Below, one piece after another: positions 8,441 through 15,875 of a stretch of DNA of 64,000 nt. Position 1 is the first letter of the stretch; each line of letters starts with the position of its first letter. Source of the stretch: CAZIUL01 sp964542475. GTDB lineage: Bacteria; Planctomycetota; B15-G4; CAYZWU01. The notes under the pieces were generated by a model. The model saw only the letters and a list, made by a program, of their open reading frames with translations, was not told the DNA's origin and ran no database searches. The position numbers were made by a program, and so were the translations under genes. The DNA is taken from assembly GCA_964542475.1 (NCBI GenBank), contig CAZIUL010000020.1, positions 1 through 64,000 on the forward strand, given 5' to 3'.

Positions 8441-9847
8441 TCACCAGTCTAGCCCGTGCGAGTGGCTTCCCATCACTATGCTCCACTGCAGCATCAGCTC
8501 GTGATAATCGCGGCTCGTAATAACATCCCCCCTGTCCTGATCGTTGTACCTGTACTGGAACCTGAGCCAGTTGAACGGAGAGATCTTCCAGGTCAAAAAA
8601 CCGGAATAATCGCGCTTGGCCACATTTGACGCATCCTTGATCGAGTAAGCGTCGGCCAGCAGCCCGGTCGACCAGTAAGGGTTCCATTCGTATTCGCACC
8701 ACAGGTAGCCGCCCAAAGCTTCGTTGTCAACGATCTCGTGGTGACCGTCGTGTTCGTGCAGGAAAGTGCCGTTCGATACCAGGGCCTCGCCTCCAAGATT
8801 AAACGCGCGGCGCGATGCGGGATCCTGCCACTTGTAGGTCATGTCGAGTGCGCCCACGGCCCGGTGAGTGTGATGACGCTCATCCCCGTGTTCTACCTGG
8901 ATGTCCGGGGCCCACCACGCGCTGCTCCCGAGCTGGACACTGCTCTCTTCAGTGACATCCATGTACGAAGTCACGCGGCCCCCATAGGAAAAGTTGTCGA
9001 GATGCCTTTTGGGGAAGTGCTCCCCTTGTTCATCGTGGTGGTGATGCGCGTGTCCTATTGCGTGCGTGTGCCCCTCGAGCTTGGTGAACACCCCGACCGA
9101 CCACCTCAGAGGTATCTCGTCGGTCAGCCCGAACCACTGGTGCAGCTCCATGCCTGTTCCCGTGAGGCTTCCGCCGATAAAGTCGGTCAAAACACCCGGC
9201 TTTTCCACGAAGGGGAGCGCATGGTCGTGGCGCTGGCCGAACTTGGTGACATCCGCAAGAAAACGGCCGCCCTTCAAGCTAAAGTTCGCGGGAAGGCGGT
9301 TCATAACTCCTGCCGCTTCGATTACCCTCACGGCCTCGCCTTCCTGGGCCTCAAACGTTGCATAGGCGTAACCGAAAGGATCAACACGCGCTGAAAGGCT
9401 CAGCTCGGCCGCACGAAGCCAGAAGCTGTCCTGGCCGATGCGTGACCCCTTGCTCGTGGAACATGTGGCGATCGTGTCCAGGACCACTCCGACTGCCGGG
9501 TTGAAGATCCGCGAGAACCGGTCGGTCTGCCCGAGCTCGCCTATCAATCCGGGAGATGCGCCCATGGTCGGGCCGGCCGAGGGCAGATATTCTCCCGTGT
9601 CATTACGGCGCATCCGGCCAGGCCGCTCCTCTGTTCCATCCTCCACGCTCTCCACCTTATCCAGTTCCAGCAGTTCAAGGGCCAGTTCGAGAGCTTGAAT
9701 GCGCTCTTCATATTCTTCTCTCATCTTCGCGATCTCTTCTTTGAGATCCTCTACGGTTACTTTCTTTTCCTGCGCGGACAAGGATTGAGCCGACGCCAGG
9801 CAAAACAGGGCGAAGGCGCACCCTGCAGCCGCTTTTACCAGGTTCAT
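8441..9847 (-). CDS. porin-like outer-membrane protein with a His-rich loop, metal-uptake cluster
   Basis: Signal peptide (ending SAQSLSAQE), then a short coiled coil at about residues 28-65 (EEIAKMREEYEERIQALELA), then a region rich in alternating aromatic and polar strands typical of a beta-barrel. A histidine-rich segment around residue 275 reads HTHAIGHAHHHHDEQGEHF, and further His clusters follow (HGDERHHTHR, HEHDGHHE), a metal-binding signature. A coiled coil followed by a barrel is the layout of trimeric porin-like proteins. Lying directly upstream of znuA on the same strand, it probably brings zinc across the outer membrane or collects it at the surface. The role is inferred from context; the family name is uncertain. 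Confidence 0.75.
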   Translation of the reverse strand: MNLVKAAAGCAFALFCLASAQSLSAQEKKVTVEDLKEEIAKMREEYEERIQALELALELLELDKVESVEDGTEERPGRMRRNDTGEYLPSAGPTMGASPGLIGELGQTDRFSRIFNPAVGVVLDTIATCSTSKGSRIGQDSFWLRAAELSLSARVDPFGYAYATFEAQEGEAVRVIEAAGVMNRLPANFSLKGGRFLADVTKFGQRHDHALPFVEKPGVLTDFIGGSLTGTGMELHQWFGLTDEIPLRWSVGVFTKLEGHTHAIGHAHHHHDEQGEHFPKRHLDNFSYGGRVTSYMDVTEESSVQLGSSAWWAPDIQVEHGDERHHTHRAVGALDMTYKWQDPASRRAFNLGGEALVSNGTFLHEHDGHHEIVDNEALGGYLWCEYEWNPYWSTGLLADAYSIKDASNVAKRDYSGFLTWKISPFNWLRFQYRYNDQDRGDVITSRDYHELMLQWSIVMGSHSHGLDW

Positions 9848-9932
9848 CGATAAATACCTCCAAAACCCGGGCACTAAACCAGGAATGCGTGGTTCAAGCT
9901 TTAACAGTGTGTGAGTTTTCAGAGTTGTTCCG

Positions 9933-10295
9933 CTATGAACGGGCGAACAGCAGGTAGGGCAGCGGGGGTGATCTTATGCTGGGAAACAGGGTCGCAGGGT
10001 TCGAAAAGGGGCGTCTGTCCGGACATGCGCTTTCTCCGCACAGGTTTTCCCATGCCAGAGGCTGAACATCGGCATCCTGAGGATAAATCACCTGGAGGCT
10101 GTTCAGCATCTGGCATTCAGGGCAGTTGTCCTGGTCGTGTTCCTTTCCATGTTCATGTTCATGTTCATGTTCCGCGTGAAAGATATGAACAACATGGTGA
10201 ACAGGACCGGCACCCAACAAAAAAACCGAAAGGAGCAGCAGGACTCCGATCAGCCTTATCAAGGGCACATCTGTTTTTCGGTTATCTTGTTTCAT
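9933..10295 (-). CDS. small exported His-rich metal-binding protein, 120 aa
   Basis: Hydrophobic N-terminal segment (LIRLIGVLLLLSVFLLGAG) followed by a His/Glu run, HAEHEHEHEHGKEH, and a CPEC pair. These features suggest a small exported or membrane-anchored zinc-binding protein. It lies 85 bp upstream of the His-rich porin-like gene, in the same direction, and would be the first gene of the metal cluster. The C-terminal 40 residues are Pro/Arg-rich and featureless. Two nested inverted repeats lie upstream of the start. There is no strong ribosome-binding site at the ATG. Resembles small His-rich proteins found in zinc-repressor regulons; the exact family was not identified. Confidence 0.6.
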   Translation of the reverse strand: MKQDNRKTDVPLIRLIGVLLLLSVFLLGAGPVHHVVHIFHAEHEHEHEHGKEHDQDNCPECQMLNSLQVIYPQDADVQPLAWENLCGESACPDRRPFSNPATLFPSIRSPPLPYLLFARS

Positions 10296-10302
10296 ATCGC
10301 TG

Positions 10303-10356
10303 CTGGTAAACTACCCGCTCCACTCCCGGATTGTCAAACAATAAATGGTTTACCAG
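10303..10356 (-). promoter_or_regulatory. paired inverted repeats upstream of the metal-uptake cluster (possible operator)
   Basis: CTGGTAAAC (10303-10311) and GTTTACCAG (10348-10356) form a perfect 9-bp inverted repeat flanking a second palindrome, ATTGTCAAACAAT (10330-10342). Read on the minus strand the inner palindrome contains TTGACA, a perfect -35 hexamer, with a weak TAGTTT 18 bases downstream, close to the start codon. A regulator binding the palindrome would occlude the -35 box. A zinc or iron-family repressor is the natural guess from the genes controlled, but the sequence is not a known Zur or Fur box. Confidence 0.35.
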
Positions 10357-10376
10357 GACACTTCCGGGTTGTAGGC

Positions 10377-10555
10377 TAACCCGCTTATTTCATACTCTTC
10401 GTCGCGAGGTAGCTGTAAACTGTGTTGTGGCAAGGCGCATGCCAGGAGACGACCGCAGGCCTGTTCCTACAGGCTGAGGATCGTCTCCTGGCATGAAACG
10501 CAGCTACAGCGCAGGTTACAGTGCCGCAGCAGATGAGTATGAAATAAGCGGGTTA
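10377..10555. repeat. family A palindromic element, copy A2 (full length, 179 bp)
   Basis: Perfect 20-bp inverted termini AACCCGCTTATTTCATACTC / GAGTATGAAATAAGCGGGTT. Inside is a second, imperfect pair (CTGTAAACTG / CAGGTTACAG) and an inner perfect pair TGCCAGGAGACGA / TCGTCTCCTGGCA around a centre CCGCAGGCCTGTTCCTACAGG. The whole element is therefore one long interrupted palindrome. Flanked by TA on both sides. It sits between divergent genes, the metal cluster and the glycosyltransferase gene. It has no coding capacity. Confidence 0.92.
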
Positions 10556-10616
10556 AAGCCTCGAACTCCTTTTCCTTGTCAATGTGACAAGGTTTACCTG
10601 TTGAGCCTGCATACAC

Positions 10617-12545
10617 ATGCCAAACCAAACGAAAGTTGAGCCGGTAACAACTGTAGAGGAGGCTGCTGAACCGGATGTAAGCCTTGCAGCATACCGAACA
10701 GGTACCGGCCGGTTCATTGTGCTTCTGCTCACGCTCGTGCTTCTTCTCCCCTTCCTGACCAAGGCGGTTACCTGCGACGATCCGCTTTTTTTGTGGGTGG
10801 CACGGCACATTCATATTCGAAAAGAAGCCCCGCTGTCACCGTTTCTCGAAAAAATCCACGACCCGGAAAAAGCGCGCGTACTCAAGGAGCACATACTCAA
10901 CCCATACGGGTTCGACGGGAACTGGTTCGGCGATACGGCGCCCATGCATCTGAACATCCAGAACCCGCCGCTCTCATCGTACTGGCTCGCCTTCGCGGGC
11001 CTGGCCGGGTGGGACGAGTGGTGGCTGCACCTTGCCATGCTCGTCTGGCCGCTGCTCGCCGTGGCGGGAACCATGCGCCTGGCTGGGCTGCTCAAGGCTG
11101 ACCCGGTAAAAGCCGGGCTCCTGACCGTTGGAACGTCGGCGTTCCTGGTATCCGCCACAAACCTGATGTGCGATGTCATGCTGGTTGCGCTCATGGTCTG
11201 GTCCGTGCTCCTGTGGGTCGAGGGGCTCGAAGAAAAGGGACGGCGTAAAGCCCGGCGGATCGCCGCGTCCGCGCTGCTCGCAGCCGCTGCCGGGCTCACC
11301 AAGTACTTTGGCGCGGCCCTGGTGCCGCTGCTCGCGGCGTACACCGTATTCCTGTGCCCGCGGGTGAAAAACCGGCTCGCATGCCTGTCAGCCCTGCTCT
11401 TTCCTGTTATCGTGCTGGCCGCGTGGGAGATCTGGACCATGCATCTGTACGGCATGGGACACATGTTCGGTGCGGCAGAGTACACACAAAAAACAGGGGC
11501 TGTCATCTTCGGGTTCGACCGCGTATACGCCTTCCTTACCTTTCTCGGCGGGTGCGTCTTGTGGCCGCTCGTGATCGTTCTTTTCGAGGGCGGATGGATC
11601 GTGCGCATGGCACTGCTTGTCAGTGGCGCGCTCGGCCCGCTCGGGCTCTGGCTGATCACCGCAAAACGAACAGCGGGTGCGCCCATGCTCTGGCTTCTTG
11701 AAACAGTCAACATGAACCGCAAAATAATATCATTTGAAACTTACCTGCTCAGCGCGGTGTTCACAGCCGCGGGCCTGGCAACACTGATTCTCGTTGCGAA
11801 CCGCCTACGGAAGCGCCGCTCCGACAACCGAGTCCGGCTTTCCGGGCTCTGGATCCTGGGTGTGCTTGCGTTCGCCGCGTTCATAAACTGGACCGTTGCA
11901 GCGCGCACCATCCTCCTTCTCGTGCCACCGCTCGCCATCCTGGCTGCAACGCACGCTCCTCCGCGCAAGGACAAGGGAGAGGTGCGGAACCGGCATCCGC
12001 TGCCGGGTGCGGCCAGCAGCCGAAAAGAGGCCTCGGCCTGGTGTAGCGCTGCGGTGCTCGGTGTGGCCGTGGCGTTTTGCGCGGCATGGAGCGACTTTGC
12101 GTGGGCAAACTCTGTACGCGGTCATGCCCGAGAGATCATGCACAGGCACGGGAGGGAAAACCAAAGAGTGCTCTTCTACGGGCACTGGGGCTTCCAGTAC
12201 TACATGCAGGAGCTCGGCGCGGGGCCGGCCGCCATGGCCGAAGCGGACAGCGGGTTTTTCCCGGGCGACCTCATCGTGTTCCCAAAGAACAACTACATCG
12301 TGCCTTACAAGAGCTTCAAGAAACGGAAAGAGTGGGAGATCCTGGAGGAAAAGGCCGCCGAAGGGCTTCCGTACTTATGCCTCACCGATGTTACGGGAGG
12401 CGCCGGGTTCTACGGCCACAAGGTCGGTCCGCTGCCGATCTGCGTGCCTGAAGAGGAGCCGGATGTCTACGCTGTCATGAGACGCCGCCACAGGTCCGAA
12501 GAGCCGGGCAGCACCATGGAACAGGATCAGGGCCGGGAAAAATGA
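10617..12545 (+). CDS. GT39/ArnT-like integral membrane glycosyltransferase
   Basis: A protein of 642 aa with about 12 hydrophobic segments. After the first span it has CDDPLFLWVARHI, matching the acidic pair at the start of the first periplasmic loop that is catalytic in GT39/ArnT/PMT-type glycosyltransferases using polyprenyl-phosphate sugars. A soluble C-terminal domain follows the last span (about residues 510-640). It probably transfers a sugar to an envelope acceptor on the periplasmic side. It overlaps the next gene by ATGA, so the two are translationally coupled. The family assignment is by topology and the acidic pair and is moderately sure; substrate unknown. Confidence 0.72.
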   Translation: MPNQTKVEPVTTVEEAAEPDVSLAAYRTGTGRFIVLLLTLVLLLPFLTKAVTCDDPLFLWVARHIHIRKEAPLSPFLEKIHDPEKARVLKEHILNPYGFDGNWFGDTAPMHLNIQNPPLSSYWLAFAGLAGWDEWWLHLAMLVWPLLAVAGTMRLAGLLKADPVKAGLLTVGTSAFLVSATNLMCDVMLVALMVWSVLLWVEGLEEKGRRKARRIAASALLAAAAGLTKYFGAALVPLLAAYTVFLCPRVKNRLACLSALLFPVIVLAAWEIWTMHLYGMGHMFGAAEYTQKTGAVIFGFDRVYAFLTFLGGCVLWPLVIVLFEGGWIVRMALLVSGALGPLGLWLITAKRTAGAPMLWLLETVNMNRKIISFETYLLSAVFTAAGLATLILVANRLRKRRSDNRVRLSGLWILGVLAFAAFINWTVAARTILLLVPPLAILAATHAPPRKDKGEVRNRHPLPGAASSRKEASAWCSAAVLGVAVAFCAAWSDFAWANSVRGHAREIMHRHGRENQRVLFYGHWGFQYYMQELGAGPAAMAEADSGFFPGDLIVFPKNNYIVPYKSFKKRKEWEILEEKAAEGLPYLCLTDVTGGAGFYGHKVGPLPICVPEEEPDVYAVMRRRHRSEEPGSTMEQDQGREK

Positions 12546-14185
12546 GCGCTACTGACACCAAAAAACAACGCCTTGTCCTGGGGATATGCGCCTTCCTCGT
12601 CGTCTCCACTGTCGCGCTTTACTGGCCGGTGAATAGCTTCGATTTTTTTGTTCTCGACGACCTCGAGTTCGTTGCTGGAAACCCGAGTGTGAACACCGGC
12701 CTGTCCTGGAGCAACACTGCCTGGGCATTCACAAGCGCTCATGAAGGAAACTGGCAGCCTTTAACATGGCTCTCCCACATGCTTGACTGCGAGCTTTTCG
12801 GAATAGAGGATCCGGGTCCGCACCACCTGTCGAACCTCTTCTTCCATGTGGTTAACGCGCTCCTGCTGTTTCTGCTCCTCGAAAAGATGACAAACAAAAC
12901 GTGGCGGAGCGGGTTCGTCGCAGCGGTTTTCGCGCTCCACCCGCTGCACATTGAATCGGTAGCCTGGGTGTCTGAGAGAAAAGATGTGCTGAGCGCGTTT
13001 TTCTGGCTCTTGACAGTGCATGCCTACATCAGCTACACGGCGCGCCCTGGAAAGGGCAGGTATGCGGCGGTCCTTGTTCTTTACATTTTCGGGCTCATGG
13101 CAAAGCCGATGGTGGTCACGCTTCCTTTCGTGCTTCTCATCCTCGATTTCTGGCCGCTCAGGAGGTTCGGAATCGTAAAAGGAAAAGCCGCTGTTTCCCT
13201 GGTGATGGAAAAGCTGCCACTGATCGTTCTTGCGGCGGCGCTCGGCGCGGCCACCATCATGGTTCAGCAGAAAGAAGGGCTGATCAACCCCGAGGGCTCT
13301 CTCCCGCTCGGCATAAGAGCGGGAAACGCGTTCATCACCTACCTGGTTTACATCTGGAAGACCATCTGGCCGTCAGGGCTTTCCTTCTACTACCTTCTCA
13401 GGCCGGAGGATGTTTCGGTGTGGAAAGCAGCCGGCTCCTTTTCTGCGATCCTGCTCATCACCGCAGCAGCCCTGTTTTACACGAAACGCAGCGGTTTTTT
13501 CGTTGCGGGGTGGTTGTGGTACCTGCTGTCGCTGATCCCGGTCATTGGCATGATCCAGCTCGTGAACCAGGCAAGGGCTGACCGTTACACGTACATTCCG
13601 CTCGTCGGCATCCTCGTGGTTACCGCCTGGGGAGTCCCAGCACTGGTCGCCGGCCTGCGGTTCCAAAGGGTTTTCCTCGGAGCCTGCATGATCGCAATCA
13701 TCCCCGCGCTCGCGCTTTCCTCATCCGAACAGCTGCCGCACTGGAAAAACAGCGAATCCGTGTGCAGGCGCATGATAGAACTGGACCCGGACCACCACTG
13801 GGCACACAACTGCCTAGGCAGGGTGTTGAAGGAAAACAACAGGATTGAAGAGGCTGAAGAACACTTTAGAAAAGCCATCGCGATCAGGCCCGGCTATGCC
13901 AAGCCGTACAACCACCTCGGTATCATTTCTGCCGAAAGAAACGAGCTGGACAAGGCAGCGGAGTATTTCCGAAAAGCCGCCGAAAGAAAGCCCGACTACA
14001 TCGAGGCATGGCGCAACCTGGGAGCAGCCTACGCGTGCATCGGGGATCCGGCGGCTGCTTATTCATGCTTCTGCAAGGCGATCGAGTTGGACCCATCAAA
14101 CGCAGGCTTGCGCGCGGACCTGGAAAAAGTGATGATCCAAGGAAAAGGCCCTGCTCAAGTGCAGCCCGAAGATGCGGAAAAATGA
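12542..14185 (+). CDS. polytopic membrane protein with C-terminal TPR repeats (TMTC-like)
   Basis: The first 390 residues or so hold about ten membrane spans. After the first span comes FFVLDDLEFV, again an acidic pair in the first external loop. The last 140 residues are three tetratricopeptide repeats (WAHNCLGRVLKENNRIEEAE..., AKPYNHLGIISAERNELDKA..., IEAWRNLGAAYACIGDPAAA...). This plan, GT-C-type membrane domain plus TPRs, is common in uncultured and deltaproteobacterial-type bacteria and resembles TMTC O-mannosyltransferases. It is coupled to the preceding GT39-like gene by a 4-bp overlap. Probably a glycosyltransferase acting on exported proteins; that is inference. Confidence 0.75.
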   Translation: MSATDTKKQRLVLGICAFLVVSTVALYWPVNSFDFFVLDDLEFVAGNPSVNTGLSWSNTAWAFTSAHEGNWQPLTWLSHMLDCELFGIEDPGPHHLSNLFFHVVNALLLFLLLEKMTNKTWRSGFVAAVFALHPLHIESVAWVSERKDVLSAFFWLLTVHAYISYTARPGKGRYAAVLVLYIFGLMAKPMVVTLPFVLLILDFWPLRRFGIVKGKAAVSLVMEKLPLIVLAAALGAATIMVQQKEGLINPEGSLPLGIRAGNAFITYLVYIWKTIWPSGLSFYYLLRPEDVSVWKAAGSFSAILLITAAALFYTKRSGFFVAGWLWYLLSLIPVIGMIQLVNQARADRYTYIPLVGILVVTAWGVPALVAGLRFQRVFLGACMIAIIPALALSSSEQLPHWKNSESVCRRMIELDPDHHWAHNCLGRVLKENNRIEEAEEHFRKAIAIRPGYAKPYNHLGIISAERNELDKAAEYFRKAAERKPDYIEAWRNLGAAYACIGDPAAAYSCFCKAIELDPSNAGLRADLEKVMIQGKGPAQVQPEDAEK

Positions 14186-14351
14186 TATTTATTTTACTTT
14201 TTTTCCACTTTTTTATGGAAACAATCACATACCTGATATGATATCATCTGTTTTTGTGTTAGTAAGTCGACCGAGCGGACAAGGTATGCGACAGTTCTCT
14301 TTTGTTTCTGCCCAGACCACAACCTCGCCTTCGTCTTTGCTGACATTTAGG

Positions 14352-14366
14352 GGCTGTTTAACAGCC
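14352..14366 (+). promoter_or_regulatory. short hairpin in the leader of the RRM gene
   Basis: GGCTGTTTAACAGCC is a perfect 6-bp stem with a 3-base loop, about 60 bases before the start codon of the RNA-binding protein. The rest of the 238-bp spacer (14186-14423) is T-rich and otherwise featureless. Cold-inducible RRM genes often have long structured leaders, so a role in expression control is possible but unproven. Confidence 0.3.
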
Positions 14367-14423
14367 GCTTTCCCGGTTCAGGGGAAGGTATTAGTTTTTT
14401 CAAATGGTTAGCTGGAGATTGTT

Positions 14424-14726
14424 ATGGGTAAGAAACTGTATGTCGGAAATATCAGCTACGATCTTGATGATGCAGCACTGAAAGAGATGTTCAGTGCCCA
14501 CGGAACCGTTGAGGATTCTCAGGTTATTGTGGACCGCTACACAAGCAAGAGCAGAGGTTTCGGGTTCGTGGAAATGAGCAGCGATGAAGAAGCACAGGCT
14601 GCTATTGAAGCGTTGGACGGCCAGGAGATTTCGGGCCGGGCCATCAAGGTCAACGAGGCCAGGCCACGCAAGGATCGCGATGACCGCGGAGGCGGCGGCG
14701 GAGGCGGCGGCAATCGCCGTTATTGA
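14424..14726 (+). CDS. RRM-type RNA-binding protein, Gly-rich tail
   Basis: Single RNA-recognition motif with both signature elements, RNP2 (LYVGNI, residues 5-10) and RNP1 (RGFGFVEM, residues 44-51), followed by a short basic and glycine-rich tail (RPRKDRDDRGGGGGGGG). At 100 aa it is the standard size of the bacterial/cyanobacterial-type small RRM proteins, which bind single-stranded RNA and are often cold-induced. GGAG lies upstream of the ATG. Monocistronic, closed by a strong terminator at 14755-14789. Confidence 0.93.
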   Translation: MGKKLYVGNISYDLDDAALKEMFSAHGTVEDSQVIVDRYTSKSRGFGFVEMSSDEEAQAAIEALDGQEISGRAIKVNEARPRKDRDDRGGGGGGGGNRRY

Positions 14727-14754
14727 TAGACTGACAGTACATTTACGATTCGAA

Positions 14755-14789
14755 AAAGAGACCTTGGATTTTTCAAGGTCTCTTTTTTT
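14755..14789. terminator. intrinsic terminator, bidirectional
   Basis: AAAGAGACCTTG, a 7-base loop, then CAAGGTCTCTTT and a run of seven T. The upstream A-run lets the same hairpin serve the convergent minus-strand gene ending at 14822. Confidence 0.9.
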
Positions 14790-14821
14790 AGGCACCCTTC
14801 TTTTTTACACCGGTATTATCT

Positions 14822-15859
14822 TTACCCTGGAATTATCCCGGTTAGTCCCTTCAGCAGCATGCGCCCCATCACGGACTTGACACTCATCAAAGGGTTGGAG
14901 CTGTAGAACCCCAGCCTGTCCAGGTAGTAGTCGATCACCATGTCATCCAGGGCCTCTTCCAAAGGATAGCCTCCCTTTCCGTCATGGATGCGTACGAGCA
15001 TCCTGAAAAGGCCTACACGCTTCATTTCATCCATCATCGAAGTGACACTCGATCCGCTTTTTACTCCCCCCATCAGTGCGGTTTCATCTTCATTAAGATC
15101 CCAGGCCGCGTCACCGATCCTGAAGCCTTTGCACGAGCCGTCCGCCACAACCGGCTCCAGAAGCCCGCCATCCTCCCCGCCCGCATGCGAAGCATCGGTC
15201 ACATCCCAGTTGCCGCCCGACAGCACAAAGCTCCCTCTGCTGTAGTCCCTCGGTTCGTGAACACGGCCTGTCCTGTTGTTGGAGAGCGTAAAGCTTCGGC
15301 AGACGGTTCCCTTTGCCTTGTCGGTTTTTTTGCGGCGGGCGGATGTTATCCTGCTGCAGCGAAGCAGAGTCTTCAGCGTTGCTATCGAGTGGTACTTGTA
15401 CGCCGAATGATGAAACTCCACGTGTTCCGGATCACCAGGAACACAGCGCAAAGTCTCCATGTACAAGAAATCGAAACAGGGAAGCGCTATGCAGTCTTCA
15501 GCTGCCCACGCGTTTTTGAACCTTTGGAAAAAGCCCGCGTGGCAGAAGTGCTTGAAAAGGAGCGCCGGCGTTTCAATCAGCAGATCGATCCCTGACACGT
15601 CATGAGCACACAATGTTTTCAGCACACGCGGAAAGTTCGGCTTTGTCACAGCCACGTACACGAGGTCAACCCCGTCCAGGTCCGATCCGCTGAAAAGGTC
15701 CATGTCCGCGGGTTCGATCTTCGCTCCCTTGAACTCCAGCGCATCGCTGTCCTTGGAAAAGACCTTTTGTATCGAATAACACCGGCTCAGCCTCTCCAGC
15801 ACGGGCAGGGTCGTGGAGCGCACCCTGCCCCCCGAGCCGATCATCAGTATCTTTTTCAT
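14822..15859 (-). CDS. Rossmann-fold (Gfo/Idh-like) protein of unknown substrate
   Basis: The N-terminus MKKILMIGSGGRVRSTTLPVLERL is a nucleotide-binding beta-alpha-beta with GSGGR in place of the usual GxGxxG, followed by FSKD at the end of strand 2 and VDLVYVAVTKPNFPRVL, as in Gfo/Idh/MocA dehydrogenases. The rest (345 aa in all) does not show a clear catalytic Lys motif such as EKP (here IDLLIETPALL). Ribosome-binding site GGAGCAAC is 6 nt upstream of the ATG. It follows the GMC oxidoreductase gene by 16 bp, so the two are likely co-transcribed and act in the same sugar- or polyol-related pathway. Confidence 0.65.
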   Translation of the reverse strand: MKKILMIGSGGRVRSTTLPVLERLSRCYSIQKVFSKDSDALEFKGAKIEPADMDLFSGSDLDGVDLVYVAVTKPNFPRVLKTLCAHDVSGIDLLIETPALLFKHFCHAGFFQRFKNAWAAEDCIALPCFDFLYMETLRCVPGDPEHVEFHHSAYKYHSIATLKTLLRCSRITSARRKKTDKAKGTVCRSFTLSNNRTGRVHEPRDYSRGSFVLSGGNWDVTDASHAGGEDGGLLEPVVADGSCKGFRIGDAAWDLNEDETALMGGVKSGSSVTSMMDEMKRVGLFRMLVRIHDGKGGYPLEEALDDMVIDYYLDRLGFYSSNPLMSVKSVMGRMLLKGLTGIIPG

Positions 15860-15875
15860 CTGTTGCTCCGATGCA

